The notes under the pieces are model-generated. The model ran no database searches, had not been told where the DNA came from, and saw only the letters and a list, made by a program, of their open reading frames with translations. From contig NZ_JALCBM010000025.1 in assembly GCF_028066395.1 (NCBI RefSeq), forward strand, positions 10,109 to 52,241: 42,133 nt of DNA, given 5' to 3'. Of the stretch, positions 42,103 to 42,133 are shown in pieces. Every line of letters starts with the position of its first letter. The first letter of the stretch is position 1. The position numbers and the translations under genes were made by a program. The DNA is from Ruegeria sp. Its GTDB lineage: Bacteria > Pseudomonadota > Alphaproteobacteria > Rhodobacterales > Rhodobacteraceae.

Positions 42103-42121
42103 ATGTGAAAACAATTTACAT
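42103..42121. promoter_or_regulatory. Operator-like dyad 2
   Basis: ATGTGAAAACAATTTACAT is related to dyad 1 in inverted orientation, 58 bases centre to centre. It lies 4 bases before a CCGGAG ribosome-binding-like sequence, so occupancy would affect the gene that starts just past the window edge. Confidence 0.55.
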
Positions 42122-42133
42122 CAACCCGGAGAC

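Larger units (their letters stand above)
41858..42133 (+). other. 3' edge region, no confident gene
   Basis: The region after the membrane protein holds frames under 80 codons that show no homology or start signal. Its last 90 bases hold two inverted operator-like dyads. CCCGGAGAC at the very end looks like a ribosome-binding site for a gene that begins beyond the window. It is probably the upstream regulatory region of that gene. Confidence 0.5.

Overview
The window looks like a stretch of chromosome from a marine Rhodobacteraceae (Roseobacter-clade alphaproteobacterium, Ruegeria-like). The evidence is a GC-rich genome with strong C/G third-position bias, a zinc-site-less Fur/Mur regulator, a cysteine-poor DksA, the order yceD-rpmF-plsX-fabH-ihfA-merR, a kleisin block argS-SPOR-nagZ-scpA-scpB, an OlsB/GlsB-type aminolipid acyltransferase and a PIN protein of the kind found near dksA in Rhodobacter. 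The organism is inferred from protein recognition only. No rRNA, CRISPR array, integrase or insertion sequence is visible.

Layout. 1-5448: a partial EamA permease, Fur/Mur, an endonuclease/exonuclease/phosphatase-fold protein, SelO, a cupin, a small membrane protein and anmK. 5512-11659: tyrS with an intrinsic terminator; a secreted Gly-rich repeat protein divergent from an SDR dehydrogenase that has an operator-like palindrome; a hexapeptide acetyltransferase; an ABC-F ATPase; and an aminolipid N-acyltransferase. 11740-17659: a BamE-like lipoprotein, then the yceD-rpmF-plsX-fabH-ihfA-merR run (ribosome, phospholipid/fatty-acid initiation, nucleoid), tRNA-Pro(GGG) and a double-length dCTP deaminase. 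17670-23193: a minus-strand operon argS-SPOR-nagZ-scpA-scpB plus a 58-codon gene. Together with anmK, nagZ gives two steps of peptidoglycan recycling.

23326-28128: a periplasmic COG3915-like protein, a dGTPase-like HD enzyme, an IscA/ErpA protein, exonuclease III, an FAD monooxygenase and dksA. A compound palindromic intergenic element lies between erpA and xth. 28510-32658: a MoxR AAA+ ATPase and a CoxE-like VWA protein separated by a GNAT enzyme, a DUF2927 lipoprotein whose core looks like a metzincin site with all zinc histidines replaced, and a 56-residue two-helix membrane protein. This is the most interesting multi-gene unit. 33017-40459: a PhoD-type phosphatase, an M48 protease, a PIN protein, an RlmI-type methyltransferase, a small conserved protein, glnE and an NTF2-like protein.

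The last 1.6 kb (from about 40.5 kb) drops sharply in GC and carries an unknown small gene and an unknown multi-pass membrane protein. It ends with two near-identical, inverted 19-bp dyads just before a ribosome-binding-site-like sequence at the window edge. Two other compositional oddities are a roughly 420-bp lower-GC patch inside the 3' end of argS and a broken lower-GC reading frame at 32672-33001.
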